A DNA stretch of 64,000 nucleotides from Helichrysum umbraculigerum (Eukaryota > Streptophyta > Magnoliopsida > Asterales > Asteraceae): contig CATIUR010000004.1 in assembly GCA_949592205.1 (NCBI GenBank), forward strand, positions 93,704,337 through 93,768,336, read 5' to 3'. This document shows, piece after piece, positions 36,996 through 48,274 of this stretch (positions within the stretch are counted from its first letter, which is position 1; each line of letters starts with the position of its first letter). The notes below the pieces were generated by a model. It ran no database searches, was not told where the DNA came from, and was given only the letters and a program-made list of their open reading frames with translations. The position numbers and the translations under genes were made by a program.

Positions 36996-37512
36996 TATAA
37001 TTTATAAAATGTAACTTTTGATGAATACAAAACCTTTATTTTATTTATCCAGATTATCTTATAAGTATAATTTATTATGATTTCATATATTTCTTGATAT
37101 GTTCTTCATATTATGGATGTGTTTTATAAATTTGACTTCATACATTAATCTTGTGACTTCGTAAATTTATGTTCACGAACAAACACAATTTCTTAATGAA
37201 CTAACATGAACATGAAAACCAGTTCGTCTATCTGTTGAGTTCTTTCGTATATTCAGTAAAATCTTAATGAAGTATCATGAACAGGCTTCATTCCTATTCA
37301 TTTGCAAGCCTACATTCAACGGTACTCATTTCTACAATGTTAGCAAAATATTTGTAAAGCTGATTGTGTTTCAAAATAAACATAAACATATTCTGCTCCA
37401 TTTTGGTAATGGACTAATGTTTGGACATTTTTTCTTTCTTAGTACATCAATACTTTGTCATTAATAAGTAAATCAACTAATGAAACCGTGCATCATATGG
37501 GATATGACACTA

Positions 37513-37513
<1 letters not shown>

Positions 37514-37590
<77 letters not shown>
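37514..37590. repeat. (AT)n microsatellite
   Basis: Nearly 40 AT units directly next to the MULE-type element at 37595. The YIYIYI frame over it is an artefact of the repeat. Confidence 0.95.
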
Positions 37591-37592
<2 letters not shown>

Positions 37593-37594
37593 GG

Positions 37595-38157
37595 TAGTGA
37601 TCAAGAGGGAAGTGTTTTTTTTTAGGAAGGGGGGAAGCGTTAGTATTCATCAAGAAGCATATTACAATTATCAATCAAAACGTCAACAAAAAATTATTTT
37701 TACCAGTAAATAATAATCAAAATCGATATTATAAAGAATATTTTAATGAATGAATTTCATTTATAAGTCATAACATTAGTTGATAAATATTTATTTAATA
37801 AATTGTTAATATTCACTGTGATGAATAGTAACTAATATGCATCACGATGCATATTAAAACTTCACATTATTTGAAAAATATTTTTATTGTTAATATTCAT
37901 CACAATGCATATTAACTAATATTCACCGCGATGCATATTAACGAATTTGGATCTAATATTTATAAATCGATGTTATAACTTGCAGAAAGAATTTATCAAG
38001 AAAGATTAACATTCATAGCATCGATTCTGATTAACATTTACTAAATTTCAGTTTGCTTTTTTCGAGATTTGTATGGATGAAGGTAATATGCTTCTTGATT
38101 AATACTAACGCTTCCCTCCTTCCCCCAAAAAATGCACTTCCCTCTGGATCATTCCAC
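37595..38157. mobile_element. MULE-type element, 563 bp
   Basis: Inverted ends of about 75 bp share AGAGGGAAGTG, GGGAAGCGTTAGTATT and ATCAAGAAGCATATTAC. The 9-bp sequence TATATGGGG lies on both sides (37586-37594, 38158-38166), as expected of Mutator-like insertions. The core repeats CRATGCATATTAA words. Non-coding. Confidence 0.75.
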
Positions 38158-38407
38158 TATATGGGGTATATATATATATATATATATATGACCAATCGAA
38201 TAAGCTATCCAATCCATATGATGGATCGATACACAAAGTCGTAACTGCTGATATATTCAAATTTAAGATGGAACAAGAGTAGCATGGTTACATGCACTCA
38301 GAATATATCAGTATTAATTTTGATTTTGTTAATGCCATTTTTGGATGGTGTTGATGTAGTATATCGGTATATTCAATTCAATTGTTTTCATCGAATCTAT
38401 ATATCTT

Positions 38408-38666
38408 TGATAGTGTACCCCTTACTTTGGGCTTCCATATGGCTTCGCCCGTGAGCTTTCCCTACTGGGTTGCCCCCTCCCCCATATATAAAGACCTAAA
38501 CCCTAGATAGGATGGAGATTTCTCACATAATCACACACACAACCTTGTGTGTAGCCTCTATTTTCTCTACACTTAAACCCCATCTTCTTAGATGGGTGTT
38601 TCTAGTGCATACCCTCATCTTAGGGAGTACCTCATACACATGGTAGAATCTCACCGCATTCTATCA
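38408..38666 (+). mobile_element. Putative solo LTR
   Basis: A 259-bp block has perfect inverted ends TGATAG and CTATCA, a TATA-type CATATATAAAG near 38484 and a leader-like stretch after it. These are LTR features. No matching second copy and no target duplication were found, so a solo LTR or unrelated promoter-like DNA are both possible. Confidence 0.4.
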
Positions 38667-39298
38667 CGGATTAGCTATCTATTTTAAGACATAATTACAG
38701 AAAGCAAACTCTGTTTAATTAGTGCTTCAAATCAGTAGTAATAAATCAGGTGAAAACGTTGATAAAACGTTGGCTTGAATTTTGTTTCAATAGAATTTTC
38801 ATTATTTGCAATAGTAATCAATTACATCTTTTGGGTCCGTTTATTTTCCTCCTAGTAACAAACTCTGAAGCACAGCTTTGAACCAATTTTTTTTCCACAA
38901 AATTAAGAAAGTAATTTGAAGGGTAAATGAATATTATAGAAACTCAGACGTCCAAAACTAGCACTGGGATACCACGCACTTGGGTTGACACTGCACATTA
39001 GTGGAAAGTGGAAACTTTCTTAAAAACAAATGAAATAATATACTCAATATTAATTAATGTCATGTAGGAGTTGCAATTTGACATAGATGACATTGGGCCA
39101 ATTTACAACGCACTAATAAGCAATTGAAAATAATTGTCAAGTATATATTATCTATCTATCTATCTGTTTTGAAATACTTTTATTGATCGCTGATGTACTC
39201 AGTATTGAACAGATAGCTAGCTAACTGCTCCGATGATTGCAGTTCTTCTATTTTTGTTCTTATTTATTCTATTTCTGTATAAAACCACAGATTTGGAA
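38667..39298 (+). promoter_or_regulatory. Upstream region of the NLR gene
   Basis: About 630 bp between the putative solo LTR and the NLR start. It holds TATA-like AT tracts and a (TCTA)n run near 39150-39170 but no single convincing promoter element. An in-frame upstream ATG at 39233 would add 22 mostly hydrophobic residues. Confidence 0.35.
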
Positions 39299-42200
39299 AT
39301 GGATCAGTTACTAGCTCAAGTTGTTGATCCTGTTGTCAAATTTCTAATGGTCACGATTACGACGCACGTGGGTTTCATTGTTTCCTCCACAAAGAATGTT
39401 AAAGCTATGGATGCCAAAAAGAAGCAACTGACTGAGACAGCAAAAAATATGCAAAACAAAATGGAGAGAGCTGATGCAGACGATAAAGTGGTATCTGAGC
39501 ATGTGACACCATGGTTGGAAGATGTCAGAAAGTTGAATGAAGACGCGGAAAATATTCCACCAGGTAGAATTGGATGCTTCAATGTGGCAAAGAGATACAA
39601 AGCGGGAAAAAAATCTTTCTATATTCTCAAGGACATAAATGATCTTGAAACGCGGGCATCTAAAATCGAGTGGACTAATGAACTCATACCACTTGGTATG
39701 GTTGTTAGTTCTACTTCTACTTTGCCATCCACCTCTAGCCAGAATGAATTCGAGTCCAGACAATTGATATTCAAGGATGCACTGAAATTCCTTGGATCAA
39801 ATGATGAAACCAAAAAGATGATGGCTCTATGTGGGATGGGCGGTGTGGGGAAGACCACTATGATGGAACAACTAAGGAAGGCTGTTGAGGAATCCAAAAT
39901 GTTCGATTGGATTGTGAAGGTGGTTATTGGGGAAAACACAGACCCAATTGCATTCCAACAAGCTATTGCAGAGAAAATGGGTGGAGCTCTTACAGAAACA
40001 ACTAAAGATGCAAGGGCTGATCGTCTTGGTAAGAGGTTTGCGAGGATGTCAGAAGATGGAAAAAAGAAAATTTTGGTAATAATAGATGATCTTTGGAATG
40101 AGGTCGACCTCAAAGATGTTGGATTACATAGTCCTTTGCCAAAGGGACTCAAGATATTGCTCACATCACGGTCTGAAGTTGTTTGCTCTCGGATGGGTGT
40201 TAACTCCGATTCGATTTTTAAACTAGGCTTGTTAACTGTTGAAGAAGCAAAATCTTTGTTCTTTGGAATTGTGGGACCATCTGTTTCAGATGGTAATGAT
40301 CCCGAGCTCCAAAAGATAGGCGAAGATATCGTGAATAAATGTGGTGGTTTGCCCATTGCTATAGTAACCATTGCCAGAAGTCTTAAAGATGACATTAAAG
40401 CGGCATGGGAAGCTGTTCGTTCCCGCTTACAGGGCGATGACCTTGAAGATCTTTATAGCATTGCTATGAAAGTATTTAAGATGAGCTACGAACATCTCAA
40501 AAAGGATGTAGATAAAGCAATTTTTCTTCTCAGTGGGTTATTTCCAGACGACTTTGATATTCCTATTGAGGACCTGTTGAGGTACGGATGGGGATTGGGG
40601 TTTTTTAAAAACGTCAAGACTTTAGCAACAGCAAGACGCGATATGAAAATATGTGTTAACAATCTTATACGAGCAAACTTGTTGACTGAAAGTGATCGCA
40701 TAGGATGTGTTAAAATGCATGATCTCATACGTGTTTTTGCTCTAAGTAATATTTCAGAAGTCAAACAAGCTTCTATTGCCAACCACGATAACATGTCACG
40801 GCTTATAGAAGACGCAAATGAGTCTTACGAAAGAATTCTATTAAATTGCAAAGGTATGTCTGAGTTTCCTACAGGCTTTAATTACCCAAACCTCTCTGTT
40901 CTGCTGTTAAATGGTGGGGATATTAACAAGCATCTCAAGTTTCCGCAAGATTTTTACGAAAGAATGAAAAAACTTGAGGTTCTGTCTTATGAGCGTATGC
41001 GTACTCCGTTGCTTCCGGTGACACTTGAAATTGCAACTAAACTCCGAACATTGTGTCTTCGATCATGTCGGTTGATTCATGATTTGTCTTTTCTTGGAAG
41101 TCTTAGCAACCTGGAAACACTAAGCTTTGCTCATTGTGGCGTAAGAAAGTTACCATCGACAATAGGGAAATTGAAAAGGCTTAAGTTACTAGACTTGACA
41201 GGATGTGTCAGTCTTCATATTGATGATGGTGTCTTAAAAAACTTGGTCAGTCTTGAAGAGCTTTATATGAAAGCTTCTGAAGGACATCCTGTTAAGTTCA
41301 CAGATGCCAACTGTGATGAGCTGGAGATACTTTCAAGTGGTCTTCATGCATTAGAGTTGGAGTTCTTAGGGAATTCGACCGCACAACCGAAAAATGTATC
41401 ATTTAAGAAACTTGAAAGGTTCAGGATATCCATAGGTTGTGCGTTGATAATTGAACTAAATCAACCGTTCTCATTCAAAAACACATTGTATCTTGTCTCT
41501 AACTGCAACGAGGTTCTGGAGTGCAATATTAGTGGGTTATTTGATAAAACAGAGAAGCTTCATATACAAGTGAATGGTATGAACAGTATTGAAGATGTTT
41601 CAATGCATCACTCATTTTCCAACTTAAGCGTCCTCATTGTTCATGATTGTGCAGAGTTGACGTACCTCTTCTCAATTCCCGTGGCAAATGGTTTGAAGAA
41701 ACTTACTCACCTCACAGTTTGGAACTGCCCTGTTCTGAAAGCACTGGTTGGTGGTGAGATTTGTGGAGTTGGAGTGATTAGATTTCCAGAGTTAAAGTAT
41801 ATGTCTTTAAGAAGTCTACCGAAGCTAATAAGTTTGTGTGACAATGTAATAGAGTTACCACAAATGATGGAGCTGCAACTTTATTACCTTCCCAACTTTA
41901 CCAGCATTTTTCCAGACTACAGTAATACACAGGCAATGCAACCCATCTTGAGAAAAGAGGTACTTACATACATATATATATATTTATTTTGATGTTGACA
42001 TTAGAAGTTACAAATGATTTTTAATTTAATTATCGTATTGAGAATACGCTATTTAAGGATCCGTGAATCATTGTTGTAGGTTGTGATTCCTAATTTGGAG
42101 AGATTATATATCTATAACATGGATAACTTGAAGCAGATATGGCCGTGTCAGATGACCACTGCTGAGAAAAATAATGTTTCCATGGTGAAACAGATTGATG

Positions 42201-43127
42201 TGAGTTATTGTGATAATTTGGTGAATCTTTTTCCAAGCAATCCATTGCCATTACTGAATCATTTAGAAGCGCTTACAGTTGTCAGATGTGGTTCCATTGA
42301 AGTTGTATTCAACCTGGACTTGGAACATGTGTGTGAAATGGAGGAATACATTAGCAGGTTAAGACACATTGAAGTAATTGGTTTAGAAAAGCTAAGAGAG
42401 GTGTGGAGGATGAATAAAGGTGTGGAGGATAACTCTGATATCCTCATCAATTGCTTTAAAGCTGTTGAATCAATAAGGATAAGGGGTTGTTATGAATTTA
42501 AATATATATTCACACCTACCACAGCCAATTTTGATCTGGGAGCACTTACTTCATTCCAGAAGTGGCATTCTAATAGAAGATTCTTCGACACAATTCAAGA
42601 GGTATGCCATCTCATATCATCTTATCTATATGGCTTTCAATTTTTCTTTATTAACTTATTATTTATTTATTTTTGTTTTTATTATTTCAATTTTAATAAA
42701 CTAGTATTTGAAAAAAAAAAAAAATTCAGACAAAAGCATGTGTTTTGGTCATAGTATAATCTGTTATAAATTTATAATTAACAATAATAATTAAAAATAA
42801 ATATTCTTTCAATTGCACTTAAAATGTTAACTCTAACTATGCATACACTTTTAAAAATCTCACTAAATAGATTTTTCATCAATCAAATAATATCTCCACC
42901 TACTAAAGTTTCTTTTGATTGGTTGTTATATGAAAGTAAGTACTTATATGAGACAATCATACATTTGAATGGGATTGATGCAATTTGTTTTCTGCCAATG
43001 AGTGACAAGGACAAATGAAAAAATATACAAAAATAAAATGAACCATCCCTAATGGATGTTCGCAAACATAATTGAATGAATGAAGATATGTCCGTATTCG
43101 TTCATTTAACACTAAGTAGCTTATGAA

Positions 43128-43187
<60 letters not shown>

Positions 43188-46100
43188 GTCCAGCTGATCT
43201 AGCGTAGGGGAAAATGAGGTCTGATAAAAATGAATGGCTGAAATTGATTCCCTCCATTCTCATCGAAATTTTTATTCACATCTGAACTCAACTTTATATT
43301 TTTGATTATTTTAATAAATAAAATTTACAAAAGATGTAGAGAGATTAAAAAAATAAAAATAAAAGATGAGAACATATTAGCAACGTAAATAGGTGGCAGA
43401 CATAATTTTTTTTATATTTTTGAATAAAACAAAAGAGATAGTCAGCAAAAAGAAACCACCTTTTTTGCAACTAGTTTTTTGAAAACAATCCTAGTGTCAG
43501 AATTTTTCCAGGAGAAATGGCTAATTACATTTAATTAATGTTGGGATACATGCAGAGTGATGATAATTCAGAGGATATGGATGATAATACCCCTGATGTC
43601 ACATCTCAACTTCTGCACACCTGTCATCACCTCCAAAGTCTTGAATTATATGATGATAAACAAGTGGAGGTATTGTTTGATATGGACAGTCTAAGTAGTA
43701 GTAGCCAATTATTAACAAATCGAGATACTCAACAACCACTACTTCTACTTCCCTACCTCCAGTATCTGCACTTAGGCTCTTTGCAGAATATGAGTCATGT
43801 GTGGAAGTGTAATTGGAATAAATTCTTAATTCCTCAACAACCACCTTTCACATATCCATTCCGCAACCTCTCATATATAAACTTGTTCTCTTGTCACAAA
43901 ATAAAGTACTTGTTGTCACCTCTTATGGGGAAATTTCTCTCCAACTTAAAGAATGTGCATATATGGAGTTGCAATGGTATTGAAGAAGTTATTTCGAGGA
44001 GAGATGATGAAAATGCTACATCCAAGTTATTCACCTCTTCCCATACAATTGTCACATCATTTCCTCATTTGGAGACTCTCGTGCTTTATGATTTGAAATG
44101 TCTACAACAAATTGATGGTGGTGATACCAGTAGTCGGAGTCATAAAAGTTCCTTCAATACCACTACATCCATACATGATGAATTCCCGGTATGCTTTCCT
44201 TTCCAATTAATTAAGCACATCGTTTCGATTCAACTAGTTGCTTTATGTCCATTATCCTCTAATAAGTGGGAATTCTTTGTAATATCAACGTACAATAATG
44301 CTTTTGAGGATAAAACTTGATAATAAACTGTTACATCGCAATCAAGTGTTTATGAAAAACAGAAGTCAAACCACATGCCCACATTATATATATATAAAAA
44401 TTGATTGGTGATTCATTGCAGAGTATAAAAATTGAAAGTGAAACGATCAACAACGTTACTGAACTTGATGATGAAGGAAGTGCAAGTGGTGGTACTACAT
44501 TAACGAGTCCAACGATAAAAAGTGTTATTGTTGTTCCTCAAGTGTCCAACCTAAAATCTGTGAATATCTATGAGTGTAACCTTCTGCAACATGTATTCAC
44601 ATTCTCTGCTCTCGAAAGCCTTAAGAAACTCAAAGAATTGAAAGTGAAACGCTGCCAGACGACACAAGTGATTGTAATCGAAGAACATGGAGAGCAAACA
44701 GCGACATCATCGAAAGTTGTTGACTTTCCTCATCTAGAGACCCTCGAACTTGAAAATCTAGCAAACCTCGAGGGATTCTTCTTGGGGAAGAATGAATTCC
44801 GATGGCCCTTATTGAATGAGGTTATGATCAGCAATTGCCCCAAAATGATTGCTTTTACATATGGCCAGTCAAAAACTCCAAGGCTCAAGTACATACGCAC
44901 AGAATTAGGCAAACATAGTCTTGAATGTGGCCTCAATTTTCATGGGACGATCAATCAGCATGACCAGGTACATGTTTTGTTAATCCTAAATTTTTCATTT
45001 GTTTCAGACTCGTTGATTTGTTTGTAGGGATATGAATATCAGCACAATTAATAACATTATCAGTTGCGTAAATACAACAAATTGGATGCATTTTTGTAGG
45101 GATAACATTATGAGTTGTTCAGTACACACAATGGACATAAGGTACAAGTTAGATGCATTTTCAAGACACTAATCACATAACAAAATACAACAAATAGAAA
45201 TATTACTAATACGTGAAAATTGAGGATATCTGCGGGTCGTGGATTTTTTCAAGCTCCATTGTCATCTCGGCCAGTCGGTTTGATATACATTCATTCCACA
45301 AAAAAGCAAAACTTTAAGGATCAAACAAGTTGTATGTTTAGGGTAGGAGAAAATGCATATAATTATGATCAATAGATCTTTATTTGTAATCGCAGAAAGA
45401 AGCAAACAATTTATCATATGTGTCGCACTCATTTTGTAGGGATATGTGAAATATTATATCTAAGAGATGCTTTGTGTTATTATTTTTTGACTTTGCAGAC
45501 CACATTCCCAAGTTCAGATCCTACTATTATTTCAGAAGGGACACCTACTTGGTCTTTTCATAATTTGATAGAAATGACTTTCTGCCAAGAAGATATAAAG
45601 ATTATTCCATCCAATGTGTTGCTACAATTGCAAAAGCTTGAAAAGATCCATTTAAGTAATAAAAAGCTGGTCGAGCAGGTATTTGAAGTAGAAGCGTTGG
45701 AAAAGACAATCAACGATAGTGGTTTCATCGAATCACAAACTGTTGTGGAAATTCCAAACCTAAGGGAGGTGGACTTGAAGAGTCTATATGATCTCAAGTA
45801 TTTATGGAAGAGCAACCAGAGGATGGTACTCGAGTTTCCAAAGCTAACAAGTGTTTCTATTAGAGATTGCAGAAGGTTGGAACATGTTTTTACATGTTCC
45901 ATGGTTGGTAGTCTAGTGCATCTCCAAGACCTGCATATCATTAAATGTGAAAAAATAACTGTAATTGTCAAGGAAGAAGAAGAAGTTTGTGATTCCAAAG
46001 TGAATGATGTCATCGTATTACCTCGTCTAAAGTCCTTAAAACTAATAGATCTTGATAGTTTTAGGGGATTTTGCCTAGGGAAGGAAGCGTTTTCATGGCC

Positions 46101-46356
46101 ATCTTTGGATACTTTGCAAATCGAGAAATGCCCAGCAATTACTGTATTCACCAAGGGACATATAGATACTCCGGAACTGAAAGAAATAGAAACAAGTTTT
46201 GGGATATATGTAAGTGAAGAAGACCTCAACTCCTTTATAAAGACCAAACAAGATGAGGTACATGCTTTGTTATTCCCTACTTTTAATCGTTCCTTATAAT
46301 GTCAATCGCATCGCAAATAATTTCTCATAAATTATCTGCAGGGTTATCAATTTTGA
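39299..46356 (+). CDS. CC-NB-LRR immune receptor, RGC2-like
   Basis: Intracellular plant immune receptor (NLR) of the CNL class. Proposed exons are 39299-41959, 42080-42601, 43556-44188, 44422-44967, 45499-46257 and 46342-46356, all with GT-AG phase-0 introns, encoding 1,711 aa. Residues 1-150 form the coiled-coil region. NB-ARC follows with the P-loop GMGGVGKTT at 179-187, kinase-2 LVIIDDLW at 259-266, ILLTSR at 286-291, GLPIA at 350-354 and MHD at 473-475. The rest is LRR, with repeated FPxLxxLxL and C-x-x-I/L blocks. The last exon encodes only GYQF. N-terminus, NB-ARC and LRR text resemble the lettuce RGC2/Dm3 family, whose members have similar or greater length. The start at 39299 (MDQLLAQ) fits the family; an ATG at 39233 would add a hydrophobic lead. 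No stop or frameshift is seen, so it may be functional. The ligand is unknown. Confidence 0.93.
43128..43187. repeat. (ATT)n microsatellite in NLR intron 2
   Basis: About 20 perfect ATT units inside the 954-bp second intron of the NLR gene. Confidence 0.95.
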
Positions 46357-47387
46357 AACACGGAGAGCGTATGCTTTCTTTGCAAGGTTTTATGATGTCA
46401 ACTCACGATAACTTCTCCTTTTACCTTTTATTTTTTTACGAATAATGTGAGAAAATGACTTATTTTTATTTTATTGTTTGGTTATGATAAACTTGAATCA
46501 TTTCCAATGTATGGATCAAAACCTCAAATTGAATGTTATGATGTAAAACCGTCTCCAATTAACACAGCAAGTTTGGTGTAGTTTTTCTGCAACATCAAGT
46601 TTATTTATTTATTTTTCATTTACTGGATACAACACCAAACATCATACCAGATTTAACTGTTTCAACGTTCAGCATAAAAAAAATTATTAATTACAAGTGA
46701 CATATGCAAAAAGTAACTACCAATTTTCACTATTTCTTTTTCTTTTTCATTTTTATCAACAATATTAAATTTATGTTGACAATATTTGTTTTAATATACA
46801 AGCTTGGTGTTGAAACACATTTCGTATTTACAATATTTCAGACGTCACTCGAGGAGTACAAAAATATTTTGTGACTAAAGTGAAAAGAGTACAACTTCAA
46901 ATATTGAACGCTTCAACATTTGATAGGATGTTGAAAGCTCATCTTGTAATTTATGTACAACTTGTCGAAAGTGGATGCTTCAACAATGTTCGCAATCGAA
47001 ACAGGTTCAGATTATTAGGGAAAGAATCCATCAACTTCAAAACTCAAAACCAAAACTTGTGAACACTGACTTTGTTCGCAGCAAGGTTCATGTGCAACTA
47101 CATCCAAATAGCCACTTTTGTATTGATTCTGAACTTTGTACAACTCAAAAGCCAAACTATACGTATATTATTGCCACATAAGACCAAAGTAGTTTGCTTT
47201 GAATTGACCTGTTTTGACCCTAGATTGTCAAAAAGCAATGTTGTACGACTTCACAATGATACTCGTACTACTTTTCTTATGAGTACATCATGCAGTAAAA
47301 GTTGGAGGATGCTCTGAAATTGTTGGGTTTCATCCCAGGGAAAGGGAGGATTAGCTAAAAGGAAACAAAATCCGTAGATGCAAGATA
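46357..47387. other. NLR 3' flank
   Basis: Presumed 3' UTR and intergenic DNA. Several short frames at 46871-47317 overlap one another in different phases and show no protein motif. Confidence 0.4.
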
Positions 47388-47395
47388 CAACTAAT

Positions 47396-47992
47396 TAGAT
47401 ATGAGCAAATCAGGCAAAGCCAGAGCCAGATAAGGCTCAGTCCCGGTCTTACATGGCCCAGCCAAGTCTATTTCAGGCCAATTACCAGTTCAAAGCCTCG
47501 TCACTAAATTGTCTCCTTCTATTACCCATGCCTGTCCTTGGCCTGGTTAAAGCCCATTTTTTATGATATTGTCAATTGTCATAAGAACCTGGAAGTAACC
47601 TCCATGTATTATGCAACAATTTATCAATGGATAGCCGAAACATCAACATTTTCTAGTACTATCAGCTGCCAGGAGTCTGTTATAGTAAAGGTGCTTTTCT
47701 TAATGGCTTGTGATGTCAAAAATCATATGCCTTAGCTTACTTGGAATAAATACAAAGTACAGTCCCATTGGATAAACTCTAGTAACTTCTCGGTTCATAC
47801 CAAGATACAATATTAATATACATGAAAACTTAACTGCACTTCATAGATCAGAACCACAAGATGGCTACTTAATCATCTTTATGATTTAACAAAAAGATCA
47901 GGCCAGCCGGGGCAAAAATGGGTGTCAAATGGGGCCTGAAAAAGACCAGGCCAAGGACCACGCCACGCCATGCCACGCCTGGCCCATCTCTA
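47396..47992. mobile_element. Putative hAT-like foldback element, 597 bp
   Basis: Inverted ends share TAGAKATGRGC and an internal TCCTTGGCCTGGT block that recurs as its complement near 47950. The flanks CAACTAAT (47388-47395) and CAGTTAAT (47993-48000) match at 6 of 8 bases. The ends are rich in GGCCCAGCC-like words. Classification is tentative. Confidence 0.5.
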
Positions 47993-48274
47993 CAGTTAAT
48001 TATATAATGGCTTGACCAAGCAAAGATAGTGTACCACTTCCAAGTTCTTGAGCATCTAACAATAGGACTATTGAATTCACACAAAAAAAAAGCAAAGAAA
48101 AAAAAAAAAAAGCACATATAGATATAAAGCTATGAACTCCGTGGTACAGAAAGAAAAGTTATTGACTAATTTAAGTTCTATAACATCCTTTTTGTACAAT
48201 ATATTGAATACACATCCTAGATGATCACATTTTCAAAGGGCATTATGATTTAATCATCAAATTTTGAGTCTTAA

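Noticed and set aside
37480..37713. 77-codon frame with YIYIYI run
   Set aside because: Artefact of the (AT)n microsatellite.
39316..40794. Long minus-strand frames opposite the NLR (up to 258 codons)
   Set aside because: Shadows of the real NLR exon 1 on the plus strand; no motif of their own.
45558..46247. 229-codon minus frame
   Set aside because: Opposite strand of NLR exon 5, with no domain.
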